A stretch of 22,620 bases of DNA from IMG/VR virus record IMGVR_UViG_3300028610_001249, positions 1 to 22,620 of that record; one strand, 5' to 3'. The notes under the pieces were generated by a model that worked only from the letters and a program-made list of their open reading frames with translations, was not told the origin of the DNA and ran no database searches. Position numbers and translations under genes: made by a program. This stretch comes from a virus. Positions 4,868 through 12,440 of this stretch are shown piece by piece (the first letter of the stretch is position 1; every line of letters starts with the position of its first letter).

Positions 4868-5503
4868 TTAGACTGCTGTCCGTAACGGCATTACTAAGCC
4901 GTAAAAGTCTTGGCCGGTTTCGGAATCGTGTGCTTTGATGGTGATTTGGTATTGGCCGTCGCCCATTGGGACCAAGCCGAGCTTGACTCTGTGTGTTAGC
5001 GAACAATAGCGTCCCGCCAATTCTAAGACGGCGATCAATTGCCCGGCACCAACGTCTTGCTCGATCTTGGGCTTTGTTTTGGGTATTGATCTTTCAGTGT
5101 TGGGGAATGGTCCCTCAATTGTCCGATATTCTGTGATATTGGACTTATCAAGGTCCGTTGTGGCGACCCGAACTGAGCTATTGGCGCCGTGAAAGTCAAT
5201 CTGGGCATGAGCCAGGATCGGCGGGTGATGCCAAGCCTTTAGCTTGGGGATCGACTTCTTGATGTCGGTAACGTGGCTCCGGTCAATGATAACTTCCGTG
5301 TTTTTTGACCGTTTAAGGGGCTTAAACCCCTTGATTTTGGGGTAATCTTCGTCGTTTTGGGCCGGTAGTGTGACCCTAACGAGCTTGTGGCCGTCTGTGG
5401 CCTCTACAAACTTGCGCGTGACCCTTAGTCCGTTAAGGGCTGGTCGGGTTTCGTCCCTTGAACAAATGTCGGCAATGTCAAGGGTTTGTTTGTTTAGTAG
5501 CAT
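4868..5503 (-). CDS. Sliding-clamp-like protein (DNA polymerase III beta family), short form
   Basis: The 211-residue product carries marks of the beta-clamp family: an early RPALNGLRVT block (20-29) followed by ATDGHKLVRVTLP (35-47), as in clamp domain 1, and a C-terminal YGLVMPLR that parallels the VMPMRL end of bacterial DnaN. Clamps encircle DNA and hold the replicative polymerase. Bacterial DnaN is about 366 residues in three domains. This protein has room for only about two, so it may form a trimer like PCNA or gp45, or may be a partial clamp that works with the host clamp. ATG 5503 was preferred because GAGG lies 6 nt upstream; ATG 5515 is possible. The next leftward gene lies 34 nt further on. 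Confidence 0.75.
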   Translation of the reverse strand: MLLNKQTLDIADICSRDETRPALNGLRVTRKFVEATDGHKLVRVTLPAQNDEDYPKIKGFKPLKRSKNTEVIIDRSHVTDIKKSIPKLKAWHHPPILAHAQIDFHGANSSVRVATTDLDKSNITEYRTIEGPFPNTERSIPKTKPKIEQDVGAGQLIAVLELAGRYCSLTHRVKLGLVPMGDGQYQITIKAHDSETGQDFYGLVMPLRTAV

Positions 5504-5527
5504 ATCGTACCTCATTCCTCAAAAGGT

Positions 5528-5770
5528 TCATCTTGCGACCCGGACAGAGCCGGCTTTCGGTGGGTCATATGTTAGTGAGTATTTAGCGTTATTGACGCCC
5601 AAAGCCCGGATTAGCATATCGGGGTCAAATGTCTTAAAGAGCCTTCCGTCTTTTTCAAAGCCCCCGTCTGTGATCGTGAAGCGTCGGCTTTTGCGTGGAC
5701 TCCAACCCAAGTCTAAGCCGTCTATTGCAAGCGGCCATTCTCCGGTTATTGTCAAGGTGCCGAGTTTCAT
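5528..5770 (-). CDS. 80-residue unknown protein next to the clamp gene
   Basis: The start overlaps the preceding stop (ATGA, 5767-5770), so translation is probably coupled; there is no good separate ribosome site. The sequence looks like a small beta-rich domain (MKLGTLTITGEWPLAIDGLD … SRRFTITDGGF) with a helix near the end (DPDMLIRALG) and a basic C-terminus (SVRVAR). No family is recognised. Being co-translated just before the clamp, it may have a replication-linked role. Confidence 0.65.
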   Translation of the reverse strand: MKLGTLTITGEWPLAIDGLDLGWSPRKSRRFTITDGGFEKDGRLFKTFDPDMLIRALGVNNAKYSLTYDPPKAGSVRVAR

Positions 5771-5919
5771 TTCTTGAGGGTGAGGTCAAAAATGCGATTG
5801 ATTGCAACCACCACGACCCGTATTTGTTGGCGGGTTAAACCGAAAGCAAACCCGCTCGGGGTGCCAAAGGTTTTGAGTATAGCTTCGGTTATTGTGTCGG
5901 GTGTGAGTTTTTCAGCCAT
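5767..5919 (-). CDS. 50-residue first gene of the leftward operon
   Basis: The product is MAEKLTPDTITEAILKTFGT and so on, ending AINRIFDLTLKK. It has a strong ribosome site (GGAGGAG, 5 nt before ATG 5919) and lies directly downstream of the leftward promoter at 5962-5990. It is helical with a hydrophobic run (IRVVVVAINRIF) that is short for a membrane helix. No family is recognised; as the first gene of the operon it could be an early regulator. Confidence 0.7.
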   Translation of the reverse strand: MAEKLTPDTITEAILKTFGTPSGFAFGLTRQQIRVVVVAINRIFDLTLKK

Positions 5920-5961
5920 AATCTCCTCCAATCGTTAAGGTTTCGTCGCGCCTCATATCTA

Positions 5962-5990
5962 TCTATACGGCAGGGTGCCGTAAAAGTCAA
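5962..5990 (-). promoter_or_regulatory. Sigma-70-type promoter for the leftward cluster
   Basis: On the minus strand the -35 is TTGACT (plus positions 5985-5990), the spacer is exactly 17 bp, and the -10 is TATAGA (5962-5967). Five of six -35 and five of six -10 bases fit consensus. It lies 43 bp upstream of the ATG at 5919, giving a short leader with a strong ribosome site. Confidence 0.8.
5966..5982. promoter_or_regulatory. Palindromic operator inside the leftward promoter
   Basis: TACGGCA-GGG-TGCCGTA is a perfect inverted repeat with 7-bp arms filling the -35/-10 spacer and touching the -10. This is the classic position for a dimeric repressor that blocks polymerase. I see no second copy in the window. 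Candidate binders encoded here are the ribbon-helix-helix protein (3594-3752) and the helix-turn-helix protein (6206-6910). Confidence 0.7.
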
Positions 5991-6034
5991 GAACTATCGT
6001 ATGCCAAACTCGGGTTTATTTGCGAACTAAGGGC

Positions 6035-6063
6035 TTGACAAACAGCATTGAGGGTGGCATATT
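6035..6063 (+). promoter_or_regulatory. Sigma-70-type promoter for the rightward module
   Basis: A consensus -35 TTGACA (6035-6040), a 17-bp spacer and CATATT (6058-6063, four of six) face right. Transcription would start near 6070 and leave a leader of about 135 nt before the GTG at 6206. It is arranged divergently from the leftward promoter, about 45 bp away. Confidence 0.6.
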
Positions 6064-6205
6064 GTTGCAAGCTGTATGCAGGGATTTGCACAGAGTAGCA
6101 TGTTTTTTGCCATTTCCAGTAAAATCTTTGCATTGTTCTTATATATTAGGGGTAGAAAACTGTTTACTAAATCAGTATTACGATTTTTTTTGAGGATTTT
6201 GAAAC
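6064..6205 (+). other. AT-rich leader of the rightward module
   Basis: No gene fits here. The stretch is clearly richer in A+T than its surroundings, repeats tttgca/tttgcc several times, has an isolated TATATT (6142-6147) without a good -35, and ends with T8 (6183-6190) before TGAGGA, the ribosome site of the next gene. No GC-rich hairpin precedes the T-run, so I do not call a terminator. Confidence 0.5.
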
Positions 6206-6910
6206 GTGAAAGTTCCACACTGGAAAGAATTACAGAGATTAGGCTATCTCATTGATTATGCTGATCAAGATAAGCCCACCAGAGACGCCTATCAACGCAT
6301 CAAGGCCGATTCAGCCGTAGACCACCAGAAACATAAGGACAGCGGGTCTAAGGGGTGGTGTGGATGTGCTTGGTGTAGCTTGACAAGGCTTGATAGGTGG
6401 CAGGCCAGACGCAACTACGTGGACGATCACCGTACCAGTAGTTACGCTAACCCGGATAACATCGCGGACAATAGTCAATCGAGCAGGGCTATGGCGTTGG
6501 ACGGCTTAGGGTTAGCCAATACGTTGACCGGTCATAAGGTCAGGCAGATAGCGGGTTGGTACATTGATGGTCATAACCAGGTAGATATAGCTAAGTTGCT
6601 GGGCTGTAGCCAGTCAGCGGTCAGTCAGTTGGTGAGTAAGTATATCAAGCCGCTCATGGCCGTCTATGCACCAGCTCGACCGCCGGGCAGTCGGTTTGAG
6701 TGGCCCGAGTATGATATGAGACATGATTACACCGGTTTATATGACAGGCATCAGATGCCTAAGGCGTACAAGCGGTTAGACTTATTGACCGGTGAGGTGA
6801 TCGAAACCGTTAGTGTGCAGTCAGGCCAAACGCACGAACCGCGACAGATGGGACCCAATGGTATATACCGGGGCCCACACGAGGAGAATATGCGAGGTAA
6901 AAGGCAATGA
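6206..6910 (+). CDS. Helix-turn-helix DNA-binding protein, first gene of the rightward module
   Basis: The 234-residue protein starts at GTG 6206 with TGAGGA upstream. It has a CxCxxC cluster (C52, C54, C57: WCGCAWC), a Trp/Arg-rich segment (LDRWQARRNY), and a clear helix-turn-helix at about 112-148 (VRQIAGWYIDGHNQVDIAKL then LGCSQSAVSQLVSKYIKPL). This resembles sigma-region-4 or MarR/phage-regulator recognition helices (DIAKLLGCSQSAVS). The C-terminal third is Pro/Gly/Arg-rich and probably flexible. Its position at the head of the late module suggests a transcription regulator, or a DNA-binding protein linked to packaging. It ends in an ATGA overlap with the next gene (6907-6910). Confidence 0.75.
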   Translation: MKVPHWKELQRLGYLIDYADQDKPTRDAYQRIKADSAVDHQKHKDSGSKGWCGCAWCSLTRLDRWQARRNYVDDHRTSSYANPDNIADNSQSSRAMALDGLGLANTLTGHKVRQIAGWYIDGHNQVDIAKLLGCSQSAVSQLVSKYIKPLMAVYAPARPPGSRFEWPEYDMRHDYTGLYDRHQMPKAYKRLDLLTGEVIETVSVQSGQTHEPRQMGPNGIYRGPHEENMRGKRQ

Positions 6911-7353
6911 CCTCAAAATGTCCCAAGTGTGATCGTTTTATGGATACGGTAGACATCAAGACGATCACAGTCAAATATGTGGGTCCCCAAACTTGGGCTA
7001 CCGCCCTTATCGATGCCAGAGGCAAACTAATAGTCAGGAGGATATTTGAGATGACAGCTAAAGAGATATTAGGGGCACCGGTTTACGGCTCGACCAGTAA
7101 ATGCCCCAAATGTGGAAGTAGGGAAACGGAGGACGAGTATCAGGCTGGTGGTAGCCCGTACTACGGTGTTCCCCCGTTTGCTCGCTTCATCAGTCGGATT
7201 TGTGGGGATTGCGGCTATTCTCGCCTTGAAAAGCCGAAGGACTGGACCGATGACGAGCAGGTGCGACTCGAGCGATGGTGTACCCTTCTTGGTCTTCGTG
7301 ATGGCTGCGACAGGGACATGAGGATACTGCTGGCTGGGGCGCCTTATGCCTAA
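6907..7353 (+). CDS. Zinc-ribbon protein with an internal start
   Basis: The 148-residue protein has three Cys pairs: C5/C8 (CPKC), C66/C69 (CPKC) and C99/C102 (CGDC). The last two pairs form a typical zinc ribbon; the first begins a separate N-terminal strand domain (TVDIKTITVKYVG…GKLIVRRIFE). Met49 (ATG 7051) is preceded by AGGAGG (7036-7041) at about 9 nt, and the segment from Met49 begins anew with MTAKEILG. A second, shorter product is therefore plausible. The start overlaps the previous stop. The function is unknown; a nucleic-acid-binding role is likely for the ribbon. Confidence 0.7.
   Translation: MTSKCPKCDRFMDTVDIKTITVKYVGPQTWATALIDARGKLIVRRIFEMTAKEILGAPVYGSTSKCPKCGSRETEDEYQAGGSPYYGVPPFARFISRICGDCGYSRLEKPKDWTDDEQVRLERWCTLLGLRDGCDRDMRILLAGAPYA
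7051..7353 (+). CDS. Possible shorter product from internal AGGAGG/ATG
   Basis: This is the in-frame internal start at Met49 of the 6907-7353 gene, with the strongest ribosome site nearby (AGGAGG at 7036-7041, 9 nt spacing). The product would be 100 residues and contain the complete C66/C69-C99/C102 ribbon and the helical C-terminus (DDEQVRLERWCTLLGL). It could be the real start of an independent gene fused to an upstream one, or a dual-start gene. Confidence 0.4.
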   Translation: MTAKEILGAPVYGSTSKCPKCGSRETEDEYQAGGSPYYGVPPFARFISRICGDCGYSRLEKPKDWTDDEQVRLERWCTLLGLRDGCDRDMRILLAGAPYA

Positions 7354-7747
7354 CACCGACTGGCCCGAGATCGTAAAAGAGTGTCGCATTGATTGCGAGG
7401 CCATTGCCAATATAGAATGGGACAAAGACAAGAATCTAAAGATGCTGGTTTCGATTGCGGCGTCGCTGAATGTTCTTGCCCTCGCTGAGGCAGAGCGGAT
7501 GGTGGAATGGCAACAAATAGTAAAAGAGCGTGAATGGGCTAATGAAGACGAGTCAGAACCAGCCTGTAGTATGTGCGCCGATGCTGCCTGTGATGGAGAT
7601 GACCACGATCCCGAGGTTGACTGGACGTGCCCCCACTGCGGTGTTGTGAATAACGGTCTTAGCGGCCCAGTTGGTGGCGACAGATTCTTCTGTCTTCAGT
7701 GTAAGAAATGGGATGACGACCCCAAGGAGACCCCGGCGACCCAATAA
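7346..7747 (+). CDS. Helical protein with C-terminal zinc ribbon
   Basis: The 133-residue product overlaps the previous gene by 8 nt. The N-terminal 65 residues are helical (IVKECRIDCEAIANIEW, MLVSIAASLNVLALAEAERM). A CSMC pair (C74/C77) sits before an acidic loop (DGDDHDPEVD), and the end has CPHC (C95/C98) and CLQC (C116/C119), a clean zinc ribbon. No catalytic motif is visible. It is one of several Cys-pair proteins in a row upstream of the terminase. The stop overlaps the next start as TAATG. Confidence 0.7.
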   Translation: MPNTDWPEIVKECRIDCEAIANIEWDKDKNLKMLVSIAASLNVLALAEAERMVEWQQIVKEREWANEDESEPACSMCADAACDGDDHDPEVDWTCPHCGVVNNGLSGPVGGDRFFCLQCKKWDDDPKETPATQ

Positions 7748-7902
7748 TGGAAATAAGCGAGATTGAAAAAACCGACATAGCTGATTGTTCAATTATGAGG
7801 TGTTCCATTTGTGGGATGCCCTTCTCGGATGATCCGATGGGGCAATGGTCGATGGACTTTCACATGATGAACGTACACCATTTTGGGCCGTGGTTGAATT
7901 GA
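7747..7902 (+). CDS. 51-residue C2H2-like zinc-finger mini-protein
   Basis: The product has CSIC (C19/C22) followed after 16 residues by H39 and H44 (HMMNVHH), a C2H2-like metal site. Its start lies in the TAATG overlap with the preceding stop, and it ends two bases before the GTG of the probable small terminase. Small zinc-finger proteins near terminase genes are known in several phages, but this one cannot be assigned to a named family from sequence alone. Confidence 0.65.
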   Translation: MEISEIEKTDIADCSIMRCSICGMPFSDDPMGQWSMDFHMMNVHHFGPWLN

Positions 7903-7903
7903 C

Positions 7904-8650
7904 GTGGCGCGGGGGAAGAAAAAAAGTAATGTCGAGAAGGCGCTGACTACAGTGAAAATAGAAGAGCGCGGGCTGTCTAAATATACGGAACCGGGCCGAA
8001 CTTGGCAAGTTGTGGCTCGCCGGGTGCGAAAGCGCAATTCGATCATCTACAAAGAATGGCTTGATGCGGAGGATAAGGAAACCGCCATCGACCTGCTCCA
8101 GGAGAAGTGGGGGTTCAAGCGTCGGGGGGATGTCCTCCGCATCATTGAAAAAATGAAGACCGAAGGTGCGGTTATCCCGGCAATGGCCGCAGAAACGAAG
8201 GTGCTACGTCGCGTCAAGACCGAGGAAGTGCTTCGAGACTATGATGCACAGCGGGCGGAACTCGACCTTCAGCTTCTCAAACTTCGCAAGAGGCGGGCGA
8301 TGGGTGAAAAGACAATTAAAGTTGAAATAGTCGAGACCGTCAGCGACAAGAATGGGGCCAAAGACAAGACCGGGGAGGGGGCCCCAACTAAGAAGGTGCT
8401 CTACGAGACCAAAACCAAACTGGTGTTTATAGATGCTGAGATTAGGCACTTGGAGGCCGAACGCGCCAAGAGTCACACACCGGAGGCCGCCGCACTCGCA
8501 GATTATACCGTTAAGGAACGTGATCGCAGCGAGAACATTACCGACATAGCGGCCCGCGCTAATGCGGTATTTGTATCAGAGTATCAACGACAGTCACAGA
8601 TGAATCGGGACAACGAAATACCCGCCAACGCGGAGGTTGTGGACGGATAA
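7904..8650 (+). CDS. Probable terminase small subunit
   Basis: The 248-residue protein starts at GTG 7904; no good ribosome site is visible, so coupling to the previous gene is likely. It opens with a basic tail (MARGKKKSNVEKALTTVK), then a helical, DNA-binding-like region (VVARRVRKRNSIIYKEWLDA … AIDLLQEKWGFKRRGDVLRI), and a long charged coiled coil (about 103-200: EEVLRDYDAQRAELDLQLLKL and IRHLEAERAK). Small terminases recognise the packaging site and oligomerise through helices, and their gene nearly always precedes the large subunit, as here with a 14-nt overlap. The assignment rests on position and overall build, not a specific motif. Confidence 0.55.
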   Translation: MARGKKKSNVEKALTTVKIEERGLSKYTEPGRTWQVVARRVRKRNSIIYKEWLDAEDKETAIDLLQEKWGFKRRGDVLRIIEKMKTEGAVIPAMAAETKVLRRVKTEEVLRDYDAQRAELDLQLLKLRKRRAMGEKTIKVEIVETVSDKNGAKDKTGEGAPTKKVLYETKTKLVFIDAEIRHLEAERAKSHTPEAAALADYTVKERDRSENITDIAARANAVFVSEYQRQSQMNRDNEIPANAEVVDG

Positions 8651-10229
8651 TACTGGATTGACAGGGAGAATAACCATAAATCTAACCATCGAAAACGAAC
8701 ATTGGCACCTGTTTGACCCAGCGAACAAAGACGCTCAGGCTAATCGTCTGTTCGTCGCCAAAGAATCGTTCTATTGGTTCTGTCGAATCTACTTGTCGCA
8801 CTTTTTCACCATCCCGATTGCGGCCTTTCAGCGCGAGCTATTCGATCTGTGCAAGGAGGAGTGGTTATTGATCGTCATGCCGCGTGGATACGGCAAATCT
8901 TATGTATGGTCAATCGCGTATCCGCTGTGGGTGATTCTGAACAATCCCTACAATTTCAAACTGAGGTGGAAACAAGAAGAAATCGTGCTGATCTCCAACA
9001 CCTTGGCCCTGGCGGAAAAGTGGATAAAAATCCAAAAAAAGGAACTTTGTTTCAATGAGCGTATTGTCGGGGATTATCTGCCAACAGAGGGCGATACGTG
9101 GCGTGTGGATGAATATGAGATTAACGTTCGCGGGAGAATGCACGGGAAAATAATTGCCAAGGGTTCGGGGACACAGATTCGTGGAGACCACCCCTCGGAG
9201 GTGTTGATTGATGATCTGGAAGACCGCTTAGAGGCGAAATCCGAGGGTCCCCGTCAGAATATGAGCGAGTATTTCTATCAAGACCTGCTTGGCGTTTTGC
9301 GTGAGGAGGGCACCGTTAAGGCCCGCCTAAAAATAGTCGGCACCTTCGTTCATCCGTTGGCGTTGTTGCCAGAATTGTACTCTCAAGACTGGTGGACGAA
9401 GCGGAAATACGCCGTTGTCAAGCCAGACGGGACCCCATTATGGCCAGAATATAAGAATGCGGAGCAATTAAAAGAACTTAGGAGGAGAGTTAAGGAACCG
9501 GCGTGGTGGTCAGAGTATATGAGTGCACCCATTGTGTCGGAGGACCCGACTTTTCGGCGTGAATGGTTTAAGGCATACACGGAAGTGGAACCGGGCGTGG
9601 TGCGGGGGGTTTCCGGAAGGAAGCACCGCGTTCGGGACCTATATAAAGTTTGCAAGATCGATCCGGCCATATCTCAGCGAGACGCGGGTGACTATTCGGC
9701 CATTCTTGTTTACGGTGCTTGCTTTGACGACCCGGAAGAGATATTTCTCCTTGATGCCTGTCGGGGTCACTGGACACTTTCACGACAAATTAGCGAAATG
9801 CTGGACGTTCACGAGAAATATCCCGGCACATTGCAGATCATCGAAACCGTTGCCTATCAGAAGGCGTTGTACTACGAGTTCAAAGAGCGATGCGACCACG
9901 ACGCCCTGAATATACGGGTTATTGAAGAAGTCCCGGATAAAGACAAGGGCCGCCGCGCCCATGCCGTTCAACCACTGTTTCAGGCGAACAAGGTACACTT
10001 CAATCACGAACTGCCAGGCCACGGGATTGTGATGGACGAACTGGCAATGTTTGACTATGAGGTTCGCAAGCACGGGCGGGATGATTATGTGGATTGTACG
10101 TCGGGATGTCTGGCGCATTTGGACCTGTGGTTGCGTCGTCGGCGTAAGGGTCGTGACAGGGGGGAGAGTAAACCAATTCTGATGTGGAAAACGAATAGTC
10201 CGGTTTCTGTGGGGGTGGGGGATGCCTGA
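8637..10229 (+). CDS. terL: Terminase large subunit (packaging ATPase and nuclease)
   Basis: The 530-residue protein carries the packaging motor motifs. There is a Walker A variant MPRGYGKS (81-88), a Walker B VLIDDLE (189-195) in the context SGTQIRGDHPSEVLIDDLED, and a coupling-motif-like KIVGTFVH (232-239). The C-terminal RNase-H-type nuclease has acidic residues at D342 (CKIDPAIS), E403 (IIETVAY) and D483/D486 (DDYVD). The protein cuts and pumps DNA into the prohead through the portal. The start is unclear: TTG 8637 is the longest choice but GGAGG abuts it, while a better-spaced AGGGAG (8664-8669) is followed only by ATA in frame (8676). The end overlaps the portal start by 8 nt. Confidence 0.95.
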   Translation: MWTDNTGLTGRITINLTIENEHWHLFDPANKDAQANRLFVAKESFYWFCRIYLSHFFTIPIAAFQRELFDLCKEEWLLIVMPRGYGKSYVWSIAYPLWVILNNPYNFKLRWKQEEIVLISNTLALAEKWIKIQKKELCFNERIVGDYLPTEGDTWRVDEYEINVRGRMHGKIIAKGSGTQIRGDHPSEVLIDDLEDRLEAKSEGPRQNMSEYFYQDLLGVLREEGTVKARLKIVGTFVHPLALLPELYSQDWWTKRKYAVVKPDGTPLWPEYKNAEQLKELRRRVKEPAWWSEYMSAPIVSEDPTFRREWFKAYTEVEPGVVRGVSGRKHRVRDLYKVCKIDPAISQRDAGDYSAILVYGACFDDPEEIFLLDACRGHWTLSRQISEMLDVHEKYPGTLQIIETVAYQKALYYEFKERCDHDALNIRVIEEVPDKDKGRRAHAVQPLFQANKVHFNHELPGHGIVMDELAMFDYEVRKHGRDDYVDCTSGCLAHLDLWLRRRRKGRDRGESKPILMWKTNSPVSVGVGDA

Positions 10230-12063
10230 AAACAAGACATTAGACTTTGATGCTACCGGGGAAGAGAATACGCGCAAGTTCATGCGGGCGTTTTTCGAGA
10301 CGGCCCGTGAAGCGCAGGGTCCCAAACACAACGAGTTCAAGCGCATGTACCGCATGTATAAACTCCAGAAAGATATGTCGAACCGCGATCCCAACCGGTC
10401 AAATATCTTTATTCCTAAATGGTTCTCGATGGTTGAGACCGTTACCCCCGCGATGGTTGATGCGCTTATTGGCCTGCGTCCCTATATCCCAATGGAGATT
10501 GAGGGTGATCCCTCCGGTGATATCGGCGCGGCCCTCACGGACGTTACGGACGCCTTCCTGGAAGATGGCGACTTTGATTGGCATACCATGCGGCTCATAA
10601 AGTATGTGGTATCCTTTGGTACTGGGTTTATCGAGGGGCGTCCGGATTGGGTTAAGCGAACCATTCAAGAAGAGCGCCCGATTTTCTCTACAGATTACTA
10701 TGGTCGATCAGTGCAAGTCGGAATGGACTATGAGGACATGGAGAGGTATTTCCTTCGTCTTATCCTTCGGGCTTATGCACCGTGGGAAATCTACAAGGAC
10801 CCGTTGGCGAAGTCGCTGGAACCCCATGAGTGTCGGGGTATTATTAAGTTCCGGGGCCTGACCTCCAAGCGACAACTCAAGAAAATGGCGGAGATGGGCC
10901 AACTCCCGGACTTTGACATTGAGAAACTACAGTCGGACATGGAGGGGCTGAAGGACGACGACTGGGGACGGCAATTAGCCGAAAGTTGTGGTGTCCCCAC
11001 ACCAAGGTACGATGATGACATGGGGGTATGGTTATCGTTTGAAAGCGCAGATCGCTACATTGATATGTGGAACTTCACCACGATTCTGCGGGACGGTCCC
11101 AATCCGTATGAACACGGCGAAACCAATCTGACGCGGGTAGTCAACGTCGATGATCCGAATCCGTATTCAGAGTGGTTCGGCATTGGTGACGGTCGTCCGG
11201 TTGAGCAACTGTGTTATGCGCTCAACGATAACTGGGATCAAACTTTCGACAATCACCACATGCAGAATCAGGGGATTATTTACTACGACACCGACGCCAT
11301 GAATGTAGATCAGCTTGTGATGATTGCAGGTAATCGGGTGCCAGTATCACCCCAACCCAATCAACGAATAGAAGACGCTGTTCACGAGCGCAAAACACCC
11401 GGTTTGAATCGGGCTCACTACATGATTCCCCAGACGCTTAACACCCTGATCGACCGTACAATGGGACAATTTAATTCACAGCGCGGTGAAGAATCGGGCG
11501 GCGATCAGACCGCCCGAGAGGCGTTAATGCTGAAGAGTGCAGGGGATAGTCGCACCAAGTTGAAAATCAAGATGCTGGAAAAGATGGGATTGAAACGGTT
11601 CGGGGAGAAGGCCGCTGCCATCATTGACCAGTTTGCGGCCCCCGATGATATAGTTGCGAAGATCGGTGTTGAGCGGGCGATACTATTGCCGAGCGTGAAT
11701 CCGGCCAGTCTCGGCTCCGGACACAAGATGGTGTTCAAGGGGTCTGACCGGTTAGCCAATTTGCAGATTCAGCGACAAGACGCTAAGGACATCTATCAAC
11801 TTACGGCTGGTAATCCTTCAATCAATCAAGAATGGCTTGGCAACTGGTTGCTTGAAAAGTTTGATGTGCCAGAGTATGAGCGTCGCAAGGCGGTTCGCAA
11901 TGATGAACAGGCAATGCAGGTACAGGCCGCACTCGCTGAGATGGGTGGTGGTGGTGGCGCTGAGTCAACCAGGGGCATATCGAATGGTCGCACGATGGGC
12001 GGTGCCATTGGATACAGTCCAACCGGCCGAGATCAGAACGAAAAACTGGGGGCCGCTATTTGA
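10222..12063 (+). CDS. Portal protein, podovirus-type
   Basis: The 613-residue product follows the large terminase with an 8-nt overlap, as portals do. It has an N-terminal wing region (WFSMVETVTPAMVDALIGLRPYI), a long middle, and a C-terminal part typical of podoviral portals: TMGQFNSQRGEESGGDQTAREALMLKSAG at about 412-440, followed by a long helix (RTKLKIKMLEKMGLKRFGEKAAAIIDQF) that would line the channel. It ends in a Gly-rich, flexible tail (EMGGGGGAE). The portal is the dodecameric ring through which DNA enters and leaves. The length is in the range of P22/SU10-type portals. Confidence 0.88.
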   Translation: MPENKTLDFDATGEENTRKFMRAFFETAREAQGPKHNEFKRMYRMYKLQKDMSNRDPNRSNIFIPKWFSMVETVTPAMVDALIGLRPYIPMEIEGDPSGDIGAALTDVTDAFLEDGDFDWHTMRLIKYVVSFGTGFIEGRPDWVKRTIQEERPIFSTDYYGRSVQVGMDYEDMERYFLRLILRAYAPWEIYKDPLAKSLEPHECRGIIKFRGLTSKRQLKKMAEMGQLPDFDIEKLQSDMEGLKDDDWGRQLAESCGVPTPRYDDDMGVWLSFESADRYIDMWNFTTILRDGPNPYEHGETNLTRVVNVDDPNPYSEWFGIGDGRPVEQLCYALNDNWDQTFDNHHMQNQGIIYYDTDAMNVDQLVMIAGNRVPVSPQPNQRIEDAVHERKTPGLNRAHYMIPQTLNTLIDRTMGQFNSQRGEESGGDQTAREALMLKSAGDSRTKLKIKMLEKMGLKRFGEKAAAIIDQFAAPDDIVAKIGVERAILLPSVNPASLGSGHKMVFKGSDRLANLQIQRQDAKDIYQLTAGNPSINQEWLGNWLLEKFDVPEYERRKAVRNDEQAMQVQAALAEMGGGGGAESTRGISNGRTMGGAIGYSPTGRDQNEKLGAAI

Positions 12064-12440
12064 AACGCGTCATAAGAGACAGGCTTGAACGTATCCGCGA
12101 ATTGGCCGGGTCGCTCAATGTGGATTATCACATTGATGCCGCGCTGGAGAGTCTGACCTTGAGCCTCAAGAACATCGACTCGCTCAAATTACTGATCGGG
12201 TTTGAGGGTTGGCAGTTACTCGCCGCCCAGCTTGAAAATGAAATACGGGCCAAGCGCGAACTTAACTTCAAGATGTCTGCCGACCCTCGGAAAAATGAAA
12301 AGGATATGCTGATAAATTACGCGGTGGTTCGCACCGCTGAACGGATATTAACCCTCGTTGAGGGGACCCTTAACGAGGAACAGTACATCGAGAGGGAGAA
12401 AGAACAACTCACCTCACAACCACAAGGGGATTCACTATGA
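12060..12440 (+). CDS. Small helical protein between portal and scaffold
   Basis: The 126-residue product starts at TTG 12060, overlapping the portal stop, with a G-rich ribosome site (ctggggg). It is almost entirely helical and charged (RDRLERIRELAGSLN, LSLKNIDSLKLLIGFEGWQ, VVRTAERILTLVEGTLNEEQ). Its stop overlaps the scaffold start (ATGA, 12437-12440). The function is unknown; the position suggests a head-assembly accessory. Confidence 0.7.
   Translation: MKRVIRDRLERIRELAGSLNVDYHIDAALESLTLSLKNIDSLKLLIGFEGWQLLAAQLENEIRAKRELNFKMSADPRKNEKDMLINYAVVRTAERILTLVEGTLNEEQYIEREKEQLTSQPQGDSL

Noticed and set aside
6183-6205. T8 run before the HTH gene as a terminator
   Set aside because: No GC-rich stem precedes it; it more likely is part of an AT-rich leader.
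9780-10394. 204-codon minus-strand frame over the terminase/portal junction
   Set aside because: It overlaps two confidently assigned genes on the other strand and shows no family signature or ribosome site.
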